In this document: piece after piece, positions 9,097 to 17,976 of the stretch
Layout: each line of letters opens with the position of its first letter
Position numbering within the stretch: the first letter of the stretch is position 1
Origin: Burkholderia sp. WSM2230
GTDB lineage: Bacteria; Pseudomonadota; Gammaproteobacteria; Burkholderiales; Burkholderiaceae
Direction: 5' to 3'
Assembly: GCF_000472445.1 (NCBI RefSeq)
Contig: NZ_AXAJ01000001.1
Span: 434,643-498,642, forward strand
DNA length: 64,000 nucleotides
The notes under the pieces: model-generated
Database searches by the model: none
What the model was told of the DNA's origin: nothing
The model's input: only the letters and a program-made list of their open reading frames with translations
Translations under genes and position numbers: made by a program

Positions 9097-10674
9097 ATGA
9101 AACGCTTTGAGATTTTGAGTGGATGGGGCCGTGCGGCAGCGAGCGGTTTGCTGCTCGCGCTGCTCGCAGCCTGTTCGGTGGAGCCCACCTACAAGCGTCC
9201 CGAAGTCGATACGCCGGCTGCCTTCAAGGAAGCGCCGGTCGCCGCTTCGGGAACATCCGCCGCATCCGCGCAGGACACGGGCACGTGGAAAACAGCGCAA
9301 CCCGCCGATGATGCGCATCGCGGCGAATGGTGGAAGATTTTCGGCGACCCGCAACTCGATGCACTCGAAGAGCAGGCGGCCGCCGCAAATCAGGATCTGA
9401 AGGCCGCAGCGGCGCGCGTGCAGCAGGCGCGTGCGGTGACGCGGGCAGCGAAGTCGGACTGGTTCCCGAAGTTCGACGCGGGCTTCGGCCCGACGCGCGA
9501 GCGCGCGTCCGCGGCGTCGCAATTGCAGCCTGACAGCGTGGGCGGCACGACGGGCACGATCTGGCGCGCACAGGTTGGCGCATCGTATGAGGCGGATCTG
9601 TTCGGGCGTGTCGGCTCGAATGTGAACGCCTCGCGCGCGGACGAGCAGCAAAGCGAAGCGCTGTTCCGCTCGGTGCAGTTGTCGCTGCAGGCCGACGTTG
9701 CGCAAAACTATTTCCAGTTGCGCGAACTCGATGCCGACCAGGACCTGTATCGCCGCACGGTAGCGTTGCGTGAAGACACGCTCAAGCTCGTCGAGCGCCG
9801 CTTCAAGGAAGGCGACATCAGCGAGCTCGACGTGTCGCGCGCACGCAATGAACTCGCGAGCGCACGCGCCGATGCGGTGGGCGTCGCGCGTCAGCGTGCA
9901 GCGTCGGAACATAGTCTTGCGATTCTGCTTGGCAAGCCGCCGGCGGAATTCTCGTTCGCGGAAGCGCCGCTTGCTCCGGTCACGGTGCGCGTGCCGCCTG
10001 GCTTGCCTTCGGCGCTGCTGGAACGCAGGCCGGACGTGTCCGCGGCCGAGCGCGCCATGGCGGCGGCGAACGCACGCGTGGGTCTCGCGAAGTCGGCGTT
10101 CTTCCCGAAGCTCGATATCACCGGTGCATTCGGCTATGAGTCGGCGACCCTCGGCGATCTGTTCATGTGGTCGAGCCGCGCGTTCATTCTCGGACCGCTC
10201 GCGGGTACCGCGCTGACAGTGCCGATCTTCGACGGCGGCCGGCGCAAGGCCAATCTCGCGCAGGCTCGCGCGCGCTACGATGAAGACGTCGCGCAGTATC
10301 GTCAGCAAGTGCTCGTGGCGTTCCGCGAAGTGGAAGACAACCTGGCCGATCTGCGTCTGCTCGACGATCAGATGCGCGAGCAGAACAATGCCGTGCAGGC
10401 GTCGCAGCGCGCCGCGCGTCTGTCGCGTACCCAGTACACGGAGGGCGCGGTCAGCTATCTGGACGTGATAGACGGCGAGCGGCAAGTGCTCAGCACGCAA
10501 CTGCAGGCGAGCCACTTGCAGGGCACGCAAGCGGTGGCGACAGTGAACCTGATTCGCGCGCTCGGCGGCGGCTGGGGTGATGCGACGGCATCCGGCACAG
10601 CGGTGGGGTCGGCTGCTCCGGCGGCAATGCCTGCTTCTGCCGCAGTGGCCGGAGAACAAGTGGCGAAACGCTAA
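9097..10674 (+). CDS. opcM: Outer-membrane efflux channel lipoprotein, NodT/OprM family (OpcM/OprC-like)
   Basis: A 525-residue TolC-like channel. A lipoprotein signal peptide ends in the lipobox LLAACS (Cys26), followed by VEPTYKRPEVDTPAAF, the typical OprM-family start. Two outer-membrane-efflux repeats follow, with signature stretches GEWWKIFGDPQLDALEEQA, LLERRPDVSAAERAMAAANA and FDGGRRKANLAQARARYDE. The start is supported by GAGGAGAG 15 bases upstream and lies 14 bases after the pump stop, so it is translated with ceoB. The C-terminus (about 35 residues, Ala/Gly/Pro-rich) is low complexity. A clear terminator follows. Confidence 0.92.
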   Translation: MKRFEILSGWGRAAASGLLLALLAACSVEPTYKRPEVDTPAAFKEAPVAASGTSAASAQDTGTWKTAQPADDAHRGEWWKIFGDPQLDALEEQAAAANQDLKAAAARVQQARAVTRAAKSDWFPKFDAGFGPTRERASAASQLQPDSVGGTTGTIWRAQVGASYEADLFGRVGSNVNASRADEQQSEALFRSVQLSLQADVAQNYFQLRELDADQDLYRRTVALREDTLKLVERRFKEGDISELDVSRARNELASARADAVGVARQRAASEHSLAILLGKPPAEFSFAEAPLAPVTVRVPPGLPSALLERRPDVSAAERAMAAANARVGLAKSAFFPKLDITGAFGYESATLGDLFMWSSRAFILGPLAGTALTVPIFDGGRRKANLAQARARYDEDVAQYRQQVLVAFREVEDNLADLRLLDDQMREQNNAVQASQRAARLSRTQYTEGAVSYLDVIDGERQVLSTQLQASHLQGTQAVATVNLIRALGGGWGDATASGTAVGSAAPAAMPASAAVAGEQVAKR

Positions 10675-10712
10675 ACGCCAGGCTCGTCTGCCGCGGCATT
10701 GAGTGTTGAAAC

Positions 10713-10752
10713 AAAACCGGACTGCGCCGTAAGCGCGCGGTCCGGTTTTTTT
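10713..10752 (+). terminator. Rho-independent terminator of the efflux operon
   Basis: Stem AAACCGGAC-t-GCGC (10714-10727) pairs with GCGC-g-GTCCGGTTT (10735-10748), with one mismatch, followed by a T run through 10752. It lies about 40 bases after the opcM stop. Confidence 0.9.
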
Positions 10753-10897
10753 ATGCACAAATCGTTTTTCGCGCTTTCCTTTCGAAAATCCCTTCGTAGA
10801 CCCGCACGCATCGTGGCCACTATGATGGTTCGCACCTTGGCGCAGGCTGCCGGTCAGGCTCGCCGCCAACCCATCACATCGTCAACAAGAGTCCACC

Positions 10898-11737
10898 ATG
10901 CGTATTTTCCTTTCCGACACGCGGCGCTTTTTCCTTGCGCCGACGCTCGCGCTTCTCAGCGCATTCGGTCTTGCACTCGCTGTGCCCGTCGCGGCCGCGT
11001 TTGCGGCGGATGCGACGACGCTGAAGATCGGCACCGCCACCAGCCCGCAAATCGAGGCTCTCAAAGTCGCAGTGCGCGAGGCGAAAGAACAGGGGCTCGA
11101 CGTCAAAGTGATTGAATTCACCGACTGGAACACGCCGAACGCGGCGCTTGCGAACAAGGACATCGACGTCAACTACTTCCAGCACATTCCGTTTCTCGAG
11201 AATGCGAAAAAGCAGGGCGGTTATAACTTTGTTGCGATTGCCCCAGGCACGATCATGAAGATCGGCCTGTATTCGAAGAAAATCAAACGTTTCGACGAAC
11301 TGAAAGACGGCGCAACGGTGGCAATCGCGAACGACCCCGTCAACGGCGGACGCGGTTTGTTGCTCCTGCAACGAGCGGGGTTGATCAAACTCACGCCGGG
11401 CATCGACTATCGCGCCACTACGCTCGACATTACCTCGAACCCGAAGCATCTGAAGATCATTCAGCTCGAGGCATCGCAACTGGCCCGTTCACTTGACGAC
11501 GTGGACCTTGCACAGGGTTACCCGAGCTTCATCAAACTCGCCGGCACGACGGACCCGAACAGCGCACTGCTGTTCGACGGTCTCGAGAACAGGAACTACG
11601 CGATTCAATGGGTCGTGCGTCCGGAGAGCGCGAACGATCCGCGTATTCGCAAGTTCATTTCGATCTATCAGCATTCGCCGGCCGTGCGCGCCGCGCTCGA
11701 CAAGGCATTCGGCAACCTGTACGCGGTCGCCTGGTAA
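10898..11737 (+). CDS. metQ: MetQ/NlpA-family ABC substrate-binding protein
   Basis: A 279-residue periplasmic binding protein of the NlpA/MetQ family. The mature part begins LKIGTATSPQIEALKVAVRE, with the family signature NTPNAALANKDIDVNYFQH. A long signal peptide (about 39 residues, ending VAAAFA) lacks a lipobox Cys, so the protein should be soluble rather than a lipoprotein as in many MetQ proteins. It is separated from its transporter genes metN and metI by a flavin monooxygenase gene. The family binds methionine or related sulfur compounds. The surrounding oxidases suggest the real ligand may be another organosulfur compound. Confidence 0.88.
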   Translation: MRIFLSDTRRFFLAPTLALLSAFGLALAVPVAAAFAADATTLKIGTATSPQIEALKVAVREAKEQGLDVKVIEFTDWNTPNAALANKDIDVNYFQHIPFLENAKKQGGYNFVAIAPGTIMKIGLYSKKIKRFDELKDGATVAIANDPVNGGRGLLLLQRAGLIKLTPGIDYRATTLDITSNPKHLKIIQLEASQLARSLDDVDLAQGYPSFIKLAGTTDPNSALLFDGLENRNYAIQWVVRPESANDPRIRKFISIYQHSPAVRAALDKAFGNLYAVAW

Positions 11738-11778
11738 GCGGCGCCTTTCATACTGAAGAGAACGACAGGAGTCGCGCG

Positions 11779-13182
11779 ATGCAGAAGAAAAAGATCTTGC
11801 TGAACGCATTCAACATGAATGCGGTGGGCCACATCAACCACGGTTTGTGGACGCATCCGCGAGACCGGTCTGCTCATTACACGGATCTCGACTACTGGAC
11901 GAGTCTTGCGCAAACGCTCGAACGCGGCAAGTTCGACGGCATTTTTCTCGCGGACATCGTGGGCGTGTACGACGTTTATCAGGGCGGCCCCGACACGCCG
12001 TTGCGCGAAGCCGTGCAGATTCCAATCAACGATCCGGCGCTGATCGTACCGGCCATGGCGCACGTCACGCGGCATATCGGCTTTGGCGTCACGTCGAATC
12101 TCACTTACGAGCCGCCGTATCTGTTCGCGCGCCGTATGTCGACGCTCGATCACCTCACTAAGGGCCGCGTCGGCTGGAACATTGTGACGGGTTATCTGGA
12201 CAGCGCCGCGCGCGGCATGGGCCTCGCGCAGCAGATCAGTCATGACGACCGTTACGACCGCGCCGACGACTATATGGATGTGGTCTACAAGTTGTGGGAG
12301 CAAAGCTGGGAAGACGACGCAGTGGTACGCGACCGCGACGCGCGCATCTTTTCGCAGCCGGGCAAGGTGCATCGCGTGAAGCATGACGGCCCGTACTATT
12401 CGATCGACGCGATTCACCTGAGCGAGCCTTCGCCGCAACGCACGCCGGTCTTGTATCAGGCCGGGTCGTCGAGCCGCGGTGTGGATTTTGCGGCACGTCA
12501 TGCGGAATGTGTGTTTGTCGGTGGACAGAACAGGCAGTTGACGCGTTCTATTGTCGACGACATTCGCGCACGGGCCGTGAGCTATGGGCGTGCGCGAGAC
12601 GACATCAAGGTCTTCGCGGGCATCACCGTCGTGGTCGGCGAAACGGAGCGCGCCGCGCAGGAGAAATTCGCAGAGTACCGGCGTTATGCCAGCGCGGAAG
12701 GCGGTATCGCGCATTTTTCGAGTTCGACAGGTATCGACTTTTCGCAGTACGCGCTGGACGAGCCGATCTCGTATGTGAAGACCGACTCGATGCAATCCGC
12801 GGTCGAGGCCATTTCCAAAAAGAGCGTGAGCGGCGTGTGGACAAAGCGCAAGGTACTGGAACAGATGACGCTGGGCGGTCGCGCGAAACCCGTGGTCGGC
12901 TCGCCGCAACAGATCGCGGACGAACTGGTTTCGTGGATCGATGAAGCGGGCGTGGACGGATTCAATCTGACTCGCACAGTCATGCCGGAATCGTTCGAGG
13001 ACTTCGTGGACCTCGTCGTGCCCGAGTTGCAAAACCGCGGCGTCTATAAGGAAGATTACGACCCTGCCCCGACTTTGCGCGAGAAGCTGTTCGGCGGCGG
13101 CCGCGCGCGTTTGCCGGAGGTACATGCCGGCGCACAGCATCGCCGCCCGCAAAGCGGCGTCAAGCAAACCGTGGAAGCCTGA
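11779..13182 (+). CDS. LLM-class flavin-dependent monooxygenase (NtaA/SnaA/DszA family)
   Basis: A 467-residue bacterial-luciferase-like monooxygenase. It has the NtaA/DszA signatures: LNAFNMNAVGHINHGLW at the N-terminus, DYWTSLAQTLERGKFDGIFLADI, GRVGWNIVTGYLDSAARGMG and PQRTPVLYQAGSSSRGVDFA. Such enzymes use reduced FMN to oxidise sulfur or nitrogen compounds, for example sulfones, sulfonates or aminocarboxylates. ATG 11779 is supported by ACAGGAG at 11765-11771; the frame is open far upstream inside metQ, but that part is not family-like. It is embedded between metQ and metN with short gaps, so it is part of the same operon. The exact substrate is unknown. Confidence 0.88.
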   Translation: MQKKKILLNAFNMNAVGHINHGLWTHPRDRSAHYTDLDYWTSLAQTLERGKFDGIFLADIVGVYDVYQGGPDTPLREAVQIPINDPALIVPAMAHVTRHIGFGVTSNLTYEPPYLFARRMSTLDHLTKGRVGWNIVTGYLDSAARGMGLAQQISHDDRYDRADDYMDVVYKLWEQSWEDDAVVRDRDARIFSQPGKVHRVKHDGPYYSIDAIHLSEPSPQRTPVLYQAGSSSRGVDFAARHAECVFVGGQNRQLTRSIVDDIRARAVSYGRARDDIKVFAGITVVVGETERAAQEKFAEYRRYASAEGGIAHFSSSTGIDFSQYALDEPISYVKTDSMQSAVEAISKKSVSGVWTKRKVLEQMTLGGRAKPVVGSPQQIADELVSWIDEAGVDGFNLTRTVMPESFEDFVDLVVPELQNRGVYKEDYDPAPTLREKLFGGGRARLPEVHAGAQHRRPQSGVKQTVEA

Positions 13183-13196
13183 CAGGGAGCGAAACC

Positions 13197-14357
13197 ATGG
13201 CCACTCTTTTCGACGTACCGCAGTTCATTGAAGACGCGCCGTCGCTTGCAGCCGATCGTCGTTCGAATGCAGCGCCGACGCAGGCAGTCGTGGTATTCGA
13301 CAACGTAGCGAAAGTGTTTGCGGACAAGCGCGGTGCTTCGACTACGGCTCTCGCGGACGTCACGTTGAACGTCGCGCGCGGCGAGGTCTTCGGCATTATC
13401 GGCCGCAGCGGCGCGGGCAAGTCCACGCTGCTGCGGCTCGTGAATGGCCTCGAAAAACCGAGCTCAGGAGCAGTGCGGGTGAACGGCGTGAATGTCGGCG
13501 AACTCGATGAACGTGGACTCGTCACGCTGCGCCGGCGCATCGGCATGGTGTTTCAGCACTTCAATCTGTTGTCCGCAAAGACAGTGCGCGAGAACATTGC
13601 GTTGCCGCTGAAGATTGCCGGCGTGCCGAAAGCGGCGATCGACAAAAAGGTCGACGCGCTGCTCGAACTCGTCGGACTTACGGCAAAGCGCGACGCTTAT
13701 CCAGCGAGCTTGTCGGGCGGACAGAAACAGCGCGTGGGCATTGCGCGTGCGCTCGTTACGGACCCCGACATTCTGCTGTGCGACGAGGCTACGTCCGCAC
13801 TCGATCCCGAAACGACGCAGGCGATTCTCGCCTTGCTGCGCGACATCAACCGGCGGCTGAATCTGACCGTCGTCTTGATCACACATGAAATGCAGGTGAT
13901 TCGTGAGGTGTGCGATACGGTCGCCGTGATCGAACGTGGCCGCGTAGTCGAAACGGGACCGGTGTGGCGCGTGTTCGGCGCTCCGCAGCACGACGCGACG
14001 CGAGCGCTGCTGCGCACGCTGGTGCACGATTTGCCGGCGGATCTTGCCGAGCGCGTGAAGCCGCTCGCCGATATCGCGCAAGCCGACGCCCGGATTCTGC
14101 TCGACGTGCGCTTCACTGGCGACGATGCACACGACCCCGATCTCGCGGGCCTCGCGTCCGCGCTGAGCATCGAGGGCAGCAGCGTGAGTTTCGTGCATGG
14201 CGGCATCGACAGGATTCAGGGCCATGCGCAAGGCCGCCTTATCGTGTCCGCACAGATGCGTGCTAGCGGACGCGCCGCGCTGCATGCGCAGATTGCCGCA
14301 TTGCTCGAACGCGCGCGCGGCCACGCGAATCATGTCGAGGTGCTGGGCTATGTCTGA
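13197..14357 (+). CDS. metN: Methionine-type ABC transporter ATPase with NIL domain
   Basis: A 386-residue ABC ATPase: Walker A GRSGAGKST near residue 69, signature LSGGQKQRVGIARAL near 172, Walker B ILLCDEATSALDPET near 192 and the H-loop LITHEMQV. The last 100 residues, from about 285, form the ACT-like NIL domain that senses methionine in MetN proteins. The N-terminal 30-residue extension before VVFDNVAKVFAD is longer than in E. coli MetN. The GAAACC-rich gap after the monooxygenase is 14 bases, and the 3' end overlaps metI by 8 bases. Together they indicate one transcript with coupled translation. Confidence 0.93.
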   Translation: MATLFDVPQFIEDAPSLAADRRSNAAPTQAVVVFDNVAKVFADKRGASTTALADVTLNVARGEVFGIIGRSGAGKSTLLRLVNGLEKPSSGAVRVNGVNVGELDERGLVTLRRRIGMVFQHFNLLSAKTVRENIALPLKIAGVPKAAIDKKVDALLELVGLTAKRDAYPASLSGGQKQRVGIARALVTDPDILLCDEATSALDPETTQAILALLRDINRRLNLTVVLITHEMQVIREVCDTVAVIERGRVVETGPVWRVFGAPQHDATRALLRTLVHDLPADLAERVKPLADIAQADARILLDVRFTGDDAHDPDLAGLASALSIEGSSVSFVHGGIDRIQGHAQGRLIVSAQMRASGRAALHAQIAALLERARGHANHVEVLGYV

Positions 14358-15006
14358 TCTCTGGCTTTCCGAACTGGTCGGCGCGATACGCGATACGCTG
14401 GTAATGGTCGGCGTATCCGCAGTGATCGCGGCGCTCGTCGGCATTCCGCTGGCGCTCGTGCTGGTCACCACCACGCGCGGTGGCATCTTCGAAAAACGTG
14501 CGGTGAACAGCACGCTCGGCGCGCTGGTCAATGCGTTTCGCTCGACGCCGTTCATCATTCTGCTCGTCGCGCTGCTGCCGCTCACGCGTTTCCTGATCGG
14601 CACGACCATTGGCGTATGGGCGGCCGTCGTGCCGCTCAGCATCGCCGCCATTCCGTTTCTTGCACGCGTGGCCGAAGTCAGTTTGCGTGAAGTGGACCGC
14701 GGCCTGATCGAAGCAGCGCAGGCAATGGGCGCGCAGCGCCGGCATATTGTCTGGCATGTGCTGTTGCCCGAGGCGCTGCCGGGCATTGTCGGCGGCTTCA
14801 CGATCACAGTGGTGGCGATGATCGGCTCTTCTGCGATGGCGGGTGCGGTCGGCGCCGGCGGCCTGGGCGATCTCGCGATCCGCTACGGTTATCAGCGCTT
14901 CGACACGACGGTGATGGTCACGGTGATCGTACTGCTCATCGCAATCGTCACTACCGTGCAACTGGTGGGCGACCGCTTCGTGCGGCGGCTCGCGCAGCGC
15001 GCCTGA
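14350..15006 (+). CDS. metI: Methionine-type ABC transporter permease
   Basis: A 218-residue inner-membrane permease with five predicted membrane segments. It carries the MetI-type EAA loop (DRGLIEAAQAMGAQRRHIVWH) that contacts the ATPase. The start ATG 14350 overlaps the metN stop (ATGTCTGA), a coupled arrangement. The ORF is open further upstream in this frame inside metN, but those residues are a shadow. It completes a MetNIQ transporter with the upstream ATPase and binding protein. Confidence 0.93.
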   Translation: MSDLWLSELVGAIRDTLVMVGVSAVIAALVGIPLALVLVTTTRGGIFEKRAVNSTLGALVNAFRSTPFIILLVALLPLTRFLIGTTIGVWAAVVPLSIAAIPFLARVAEVSLREVDRGLIEAAQAMGAQRRHIVWHVLLPEALPGIVGGFTITVVAMIGSSAMAGAVGAGGLGDLAIRYGYQRFDTTVMVTVIVLLIAIVTTVQLVGDRFVRRLAQRA

Positions 15007-15207
15007 TGTGCGACGCGGCAGGCCATGTGCGCTGATCCGACGTCGGCCGCCAAGGCGCGCTTTCGCATGACGAATAGCGCCGCTCCTATCGGTTGATGGC
15101 GTCACCGCCTATCATGAAACCTGCTGACGACGCGTGCGCGATTTTCGCCGCGCTCGTCCGGTCTGCTCTGGTTGTTCGTCCTCGAAACGTCATCACGTGG
15201 ATACAGC

Positions 15208-16410
15208 ATGAACGATTCTGGTCACGCCGGCGCGCTGCACACGCGCGAGGCGTCCGCCGTGCCGGCGGCGCGCGATCTCGCCGGCTTGCTTGAAGCATTG
15301 CATGAAAGCGCCGCCCAACGCGATCTGGCCGGCGGCCACGCCGCGCAGGAAAAACAGTGGATTGCCGACGCCGGTTTGCTCACGCTTGCCGTGCCGCGCG
15401 AATTCGGCGGCGAAGGCGCGTCGTGGCCGGACATCTACGAGATCATTCGCAAGATCGCGCGAGTCGACAGCGCGCTCGCGCATCTGCTCGGCTTCACGTT
15501 TTTGCAGGAAGTGAGCATCTATGTGTGGGGCAATGACGCGCAGCGTGAGCGCTACCTGAGCGGCACAGTGAAAGAGCGCTGGTGGTGGGGCAATGCGGTG
15601 AATCCGCTGGATACGCGGCTCGTTGCAACCGCAACTGACGACGGCGGTTATCTTCTGAACGGCGAGAAGGGCTTTTGCTCAGGCACGCGCGGCTCGGAAA
15701 TGATGACCGTTTCCGCGCAGGACCCACTGTCCGGCACCACCATATTTGCAGCGGTGCCGACCGCGCGCGAGGGCATCATCGTCAATGAGGACTGGAATCC
15801 GATCGGCCAGCGGCAGACCGACAGCGGCAGCGTTTCTTTCACGCGGGTCAGAGTGGAACCGGACGAAGTGCTGCAACGCGCCGATACACCGTACGCGAGT
15901 TTGCGCACGCTCGTCTCGCAGCAGGTGATGACGAACCTGTTCGTCGGCATTGCTCAAGGCGCGCTGGAGGAAGCGCGTGCGTATGTCACGCAGAACGGCA
16001 AACCGTGGCTGACCTCGGGCGTGACCAGGGCCACCGACGATCCGTATCTGATCCAGCGCTTCGGCGAAATGCGCATCCAGGCGGTGAGCGCCGAGGCGTT
16101 GGCGGTACGCGCGGCACAGGCGCTCGATGCCGCGTGGCGCGAAGGCCCGTCGCTTTCCGCCGAGGCGCGTGCGCATGTGGCGCTCGCCACTTCGGAAGCG
16201 AAAATCGTCGCGCACCGCGCGGCGCTCGACGTCAGCGAAAAACTGTTCGATGCCTGCGGCGCGCGTGCAACGCACGGGCCGCTCGCACTCGACCGCTTCT
16301 GGCGCAACGCACGCGTGCACACGCTGCACGATCCGCTCGACTATCGCGTACGCGACGTCGGCCGTTATGCACTGAGCGGAACATTGCCGGAGGTTTCTTT
16401 GTACACTTGA
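15208..16410 (+). CDS. Acyl-CoA-dehydrogenase-fold flavin monooxygenase (DszC/SfnB-like)
   Basis: A 400-residue protein of the acyl-CoA dehydrogenase fold. It shows the N-terminal helical domain (EKQWIADAGLLTLAVPREFGG), the middle barrel (GYLLNGEKGFCSGTRGSEMM) and the C-terminal helices (LFDACGARATHGPLALDRFW). The ...AHLLGFTFLQEVSI... region and context fit the DszC/SfnB subgroup, flavin-dependent oxygenases acting on sulfur compounds, better than fatty-acid oxidation. Three facts support this: no CoA-pathway genes are near, a MetNIQ transporter and an NtaA-like enzyme precede it on the same strand, and its C-terminal HDPLDYRVRDVGRY motif is typical of this subgroup. ATG 15208 lies 201 bases after metI, so it may have its own promoter. 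Confidence 0.78.
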   Translation: MNDSGHAGALHTREASAVPAARDLAGLLEALHESAAQRDLAGGHAAQEKQWIADAGLLTLAVPREFGGEGASWPDIYEIIRKIARVDSALAHLLGFTFLQEVSIYVWGNDAQRERYLSGTVKERWWWGNAVNPLDTRLVATATDDGGYLLNGEKGFCSGTRGSEMMTVSAQDPLSGTTIFAAVPTAREGIIVNEDWNPIGQRQTDSGSVSFTRVRVEPDEVLQRADTPYASLRTLVSQQVMTNLFVGIAQGALEEARAYVTQNGKPWLTSGVTRATDDPYLIQRFGEMRIQAVSAEALAVRAAQALDAAWREGPSLSAEARAHVALATSEAKIVAHRAALDVSEKLFDACGARATHGPLALDRFWRNARVHTLHDPLDYRVRDVGRYALSGTLPEVSLYT

Positions 16411-16468
16411 GGCGGTCCGCGGCGCAGCCAGTCTGCGCTGTTTCATCCATCCTCAAGAGACTCACGGA

Positions 16469-17797
16469 TTGCAGTTCAAACTACCGACCACCGCAACCGC
16501 GCCTTTTTGCCCGTCCGAGGTGCAAGGCTCGGTCGCCGTCTCGCAAGGCGCGCCTTTCTGGAAAAAGATCCTGCAGTTCGCGGGTCCAGGCCTGCTGGTT
16601 TCGATCGGCTATATGGACCCGGGCAACTGGGCGACCGACATTGAAGCCGGCTCGCGTTACGGCTACAGCCTGCTGTTCGTGGTCATGCTCTCGAGTCTCG
16701 CGGCAATGGCGCTGCAATGTCTGAGCATGCGTCTTGGCATCGTCACGGGTCGCGATCTGGCCGAGTTGTCCAAAGCGCGCTATTCGCCGGCCGTCGCGCG
16801 ATTTCAATGGCTGCTGGCCGAGTTGTCGATCATCGCGTGCGATCTCGCGGAAGTGCTCGGCGGCGCGCTCGCCTTCCACCTGCTCTTCAAGTGCTCGCTC
16901 ACTACGGGCGTGCTGCTCACGGCATTCGACACGCTCATCGTACTGGGCCTCAAGGGCAAGAACTTCCGCGATCTCGAAGCAATCATGCTCGGGCTGATCG
17001 CGACCATCGGCGTTGGTTATATCGTCGAGCTCGCGCTGGTGAAGCCGCATTGGCCGTCGGTGGCGCAAGGGCTGATTCCGTCGTGGCAGGCGCTGAATTC
17101 CCGCGAGCCGATGTATCTCGCGATCGGCATTCTCGGCGCGACTGTTATGCCGCATAACCTGTATCTGCATTCGTCGATCGTGCAGACGCGCGCTGTCAAA
17201 CGGGATTCCGCGAGCATTGGCTCCGCAATCGGCATGTCGCGCATCGACACCATTGTTTCGTTGCTGCTCGCGCTGATGATCAACATGGCGATCCTGATTC
17301 TCGCGGCCGCCGCCTTCCATGCGACCGGTCATGACCAGGTCACCGAAATCGAAGACGCCTACAGGCTGCTCGCGCCGATTGTCGGCACCGGCTTCGCGGC
17401 AGTGCTGTTCGCGATTACGCTGCTTGCATCGGGGCAAAGTTCGACCTTCACCGGCACTGTGGCGGGGCAGGTCATCATGGAGGGCTTCCTGAACCTGAAG
17501 ATTCCCTGCTGGCAGCGGCGCTTCATCACGCGCGCGCTCGCGTTGATTCCCGCGTTGGTCGGCGTGCAGATGCTCGGCAACGGGGCGGTCGGCAAGCTGC
17601 TCGTCGCGAGCCAGGTGGTATTGAGCCTGCAATTGCCGTTCGCGCTTTATCCGCTGATCCGCATGACGGGCGACCGTTCGCTGATGGGCGAGTTCGCGAA
17701 TACGCTTGTCACGCAAATCGTCGCGTGGTCGCTGTTTGCGGTGATTACCGCGGCGAATCTCTGGCTGGTGTTTCAGACGGTGGGACTGGTGGACTGA
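16469..17797 (+). CDS. mntH: Nramp-family divalent metal transporter
   Basis: A 442-residue Nramp/MntH transporter with about eleven membrane segments. TM1 carries the metal-binding DPGN motif (GYMDPGNWATD); TM6 carries MPHN (ATVMPHNLYLHSS). It imports Mn(II) or Fe(II) with protons across the inner membrane. The frame begins with TTG at 16469, 58 bases after the upstream stop, with no clear ribosome site. A GTG inside (EVQGSV, near 16518) is an alternative, so the first 15-20 residues are uncertain. No MntR gene is adjacent. A bidirectional terminator separates it from the convergent flhC. Confidence 0.9.
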   Translation: MQFKLPTTATAPFCPSEVQGSVAVSQGAPFWKKILQFAGPGLLVSIGYMDPGNWATDIEAGSRYGYSLLFVVMLSSLAAMALQCLSMRLGIVTGRDLAELSKARYSPAVARFQWLLAELSIIACDLAEVLGGALAFHLLFKCSLTTGVLLTAFDTLIVLGLKGKNFRDLEAIMLGLIATIGVGYIVELALVKPHWPSVAQGLIPSWQALNSREPMYLAIGILGATVMPHNLYLHSSIVQTRAVKRDSASIGSAIGMSRIDTIVSLLLALMINMAILILAAAAFHATGHDQVTEIEDAYRLLAPIVGTGFAAVLFAITLLASGQSSTFTGTVAGQVIMEGFLNLKIPCWQRRFITRALALIPALVGVQMLGNGAVGKLLVASQVVLSLQLPFALYPLIRMTGDRSLMGEFANTLVTQIVAWSLFAVITAANLWLVFQTVGLVD

Positions 17798-17875
17798 CAC
17801 TGGTTGCCGTCGCGCGGTCGATTGCAACGTGCCGCCTGAAACAACCAAGCAGCGTCACGCAACACAGGATCAAAC

Positions 17876-17917
17876 AAAAAAGTCCGCGCAGAAATCGTTC
17901 TGAGCGGACTTTTCTTT
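17876..17917. terminator. Bidirectional terminator between mntH and flhC
   Basis: Arms AAAAGTCCGC and GCGGACTTTT (17877-17887 and 17904-17913), with an inner CAGAA/TTCTG extension around an ATCG loop, flanked by A and T runs on both sides. It serves both convergent genes. Confidence 0.88.
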
Positions 17918-17976
17918 GAGGCTTCGGTACGAATCGGGGGACCAGCCGTCATCGCGAGTGAGGCGAGTCGCCTCTA

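Noticed and set aside
5945-9097. Long minus-strand frames opposite the RND pump gene (485, 278 and 256 codons)
   Set aside because: They are antisense to a protein with complete RND motifs. Their products are Arg/His-rich with no family features, as expected from antisense reading of high-GC coding DNA.
9028-10869. 613-codon minus-strand frame opposite the outer-membrane channel gene
   Set aside because: It is antisense to a typical OprM-family lipoprotein and crosses the operon terminator. Its composition is Arg/Ala/His-rich and it has no ribosome site.
11668-13167. 499-codon minus-strand frame opposite the flavin monooxygenase
   Set aside because: It is a shadow of the NtaA-type gene, with no recognisable domain.
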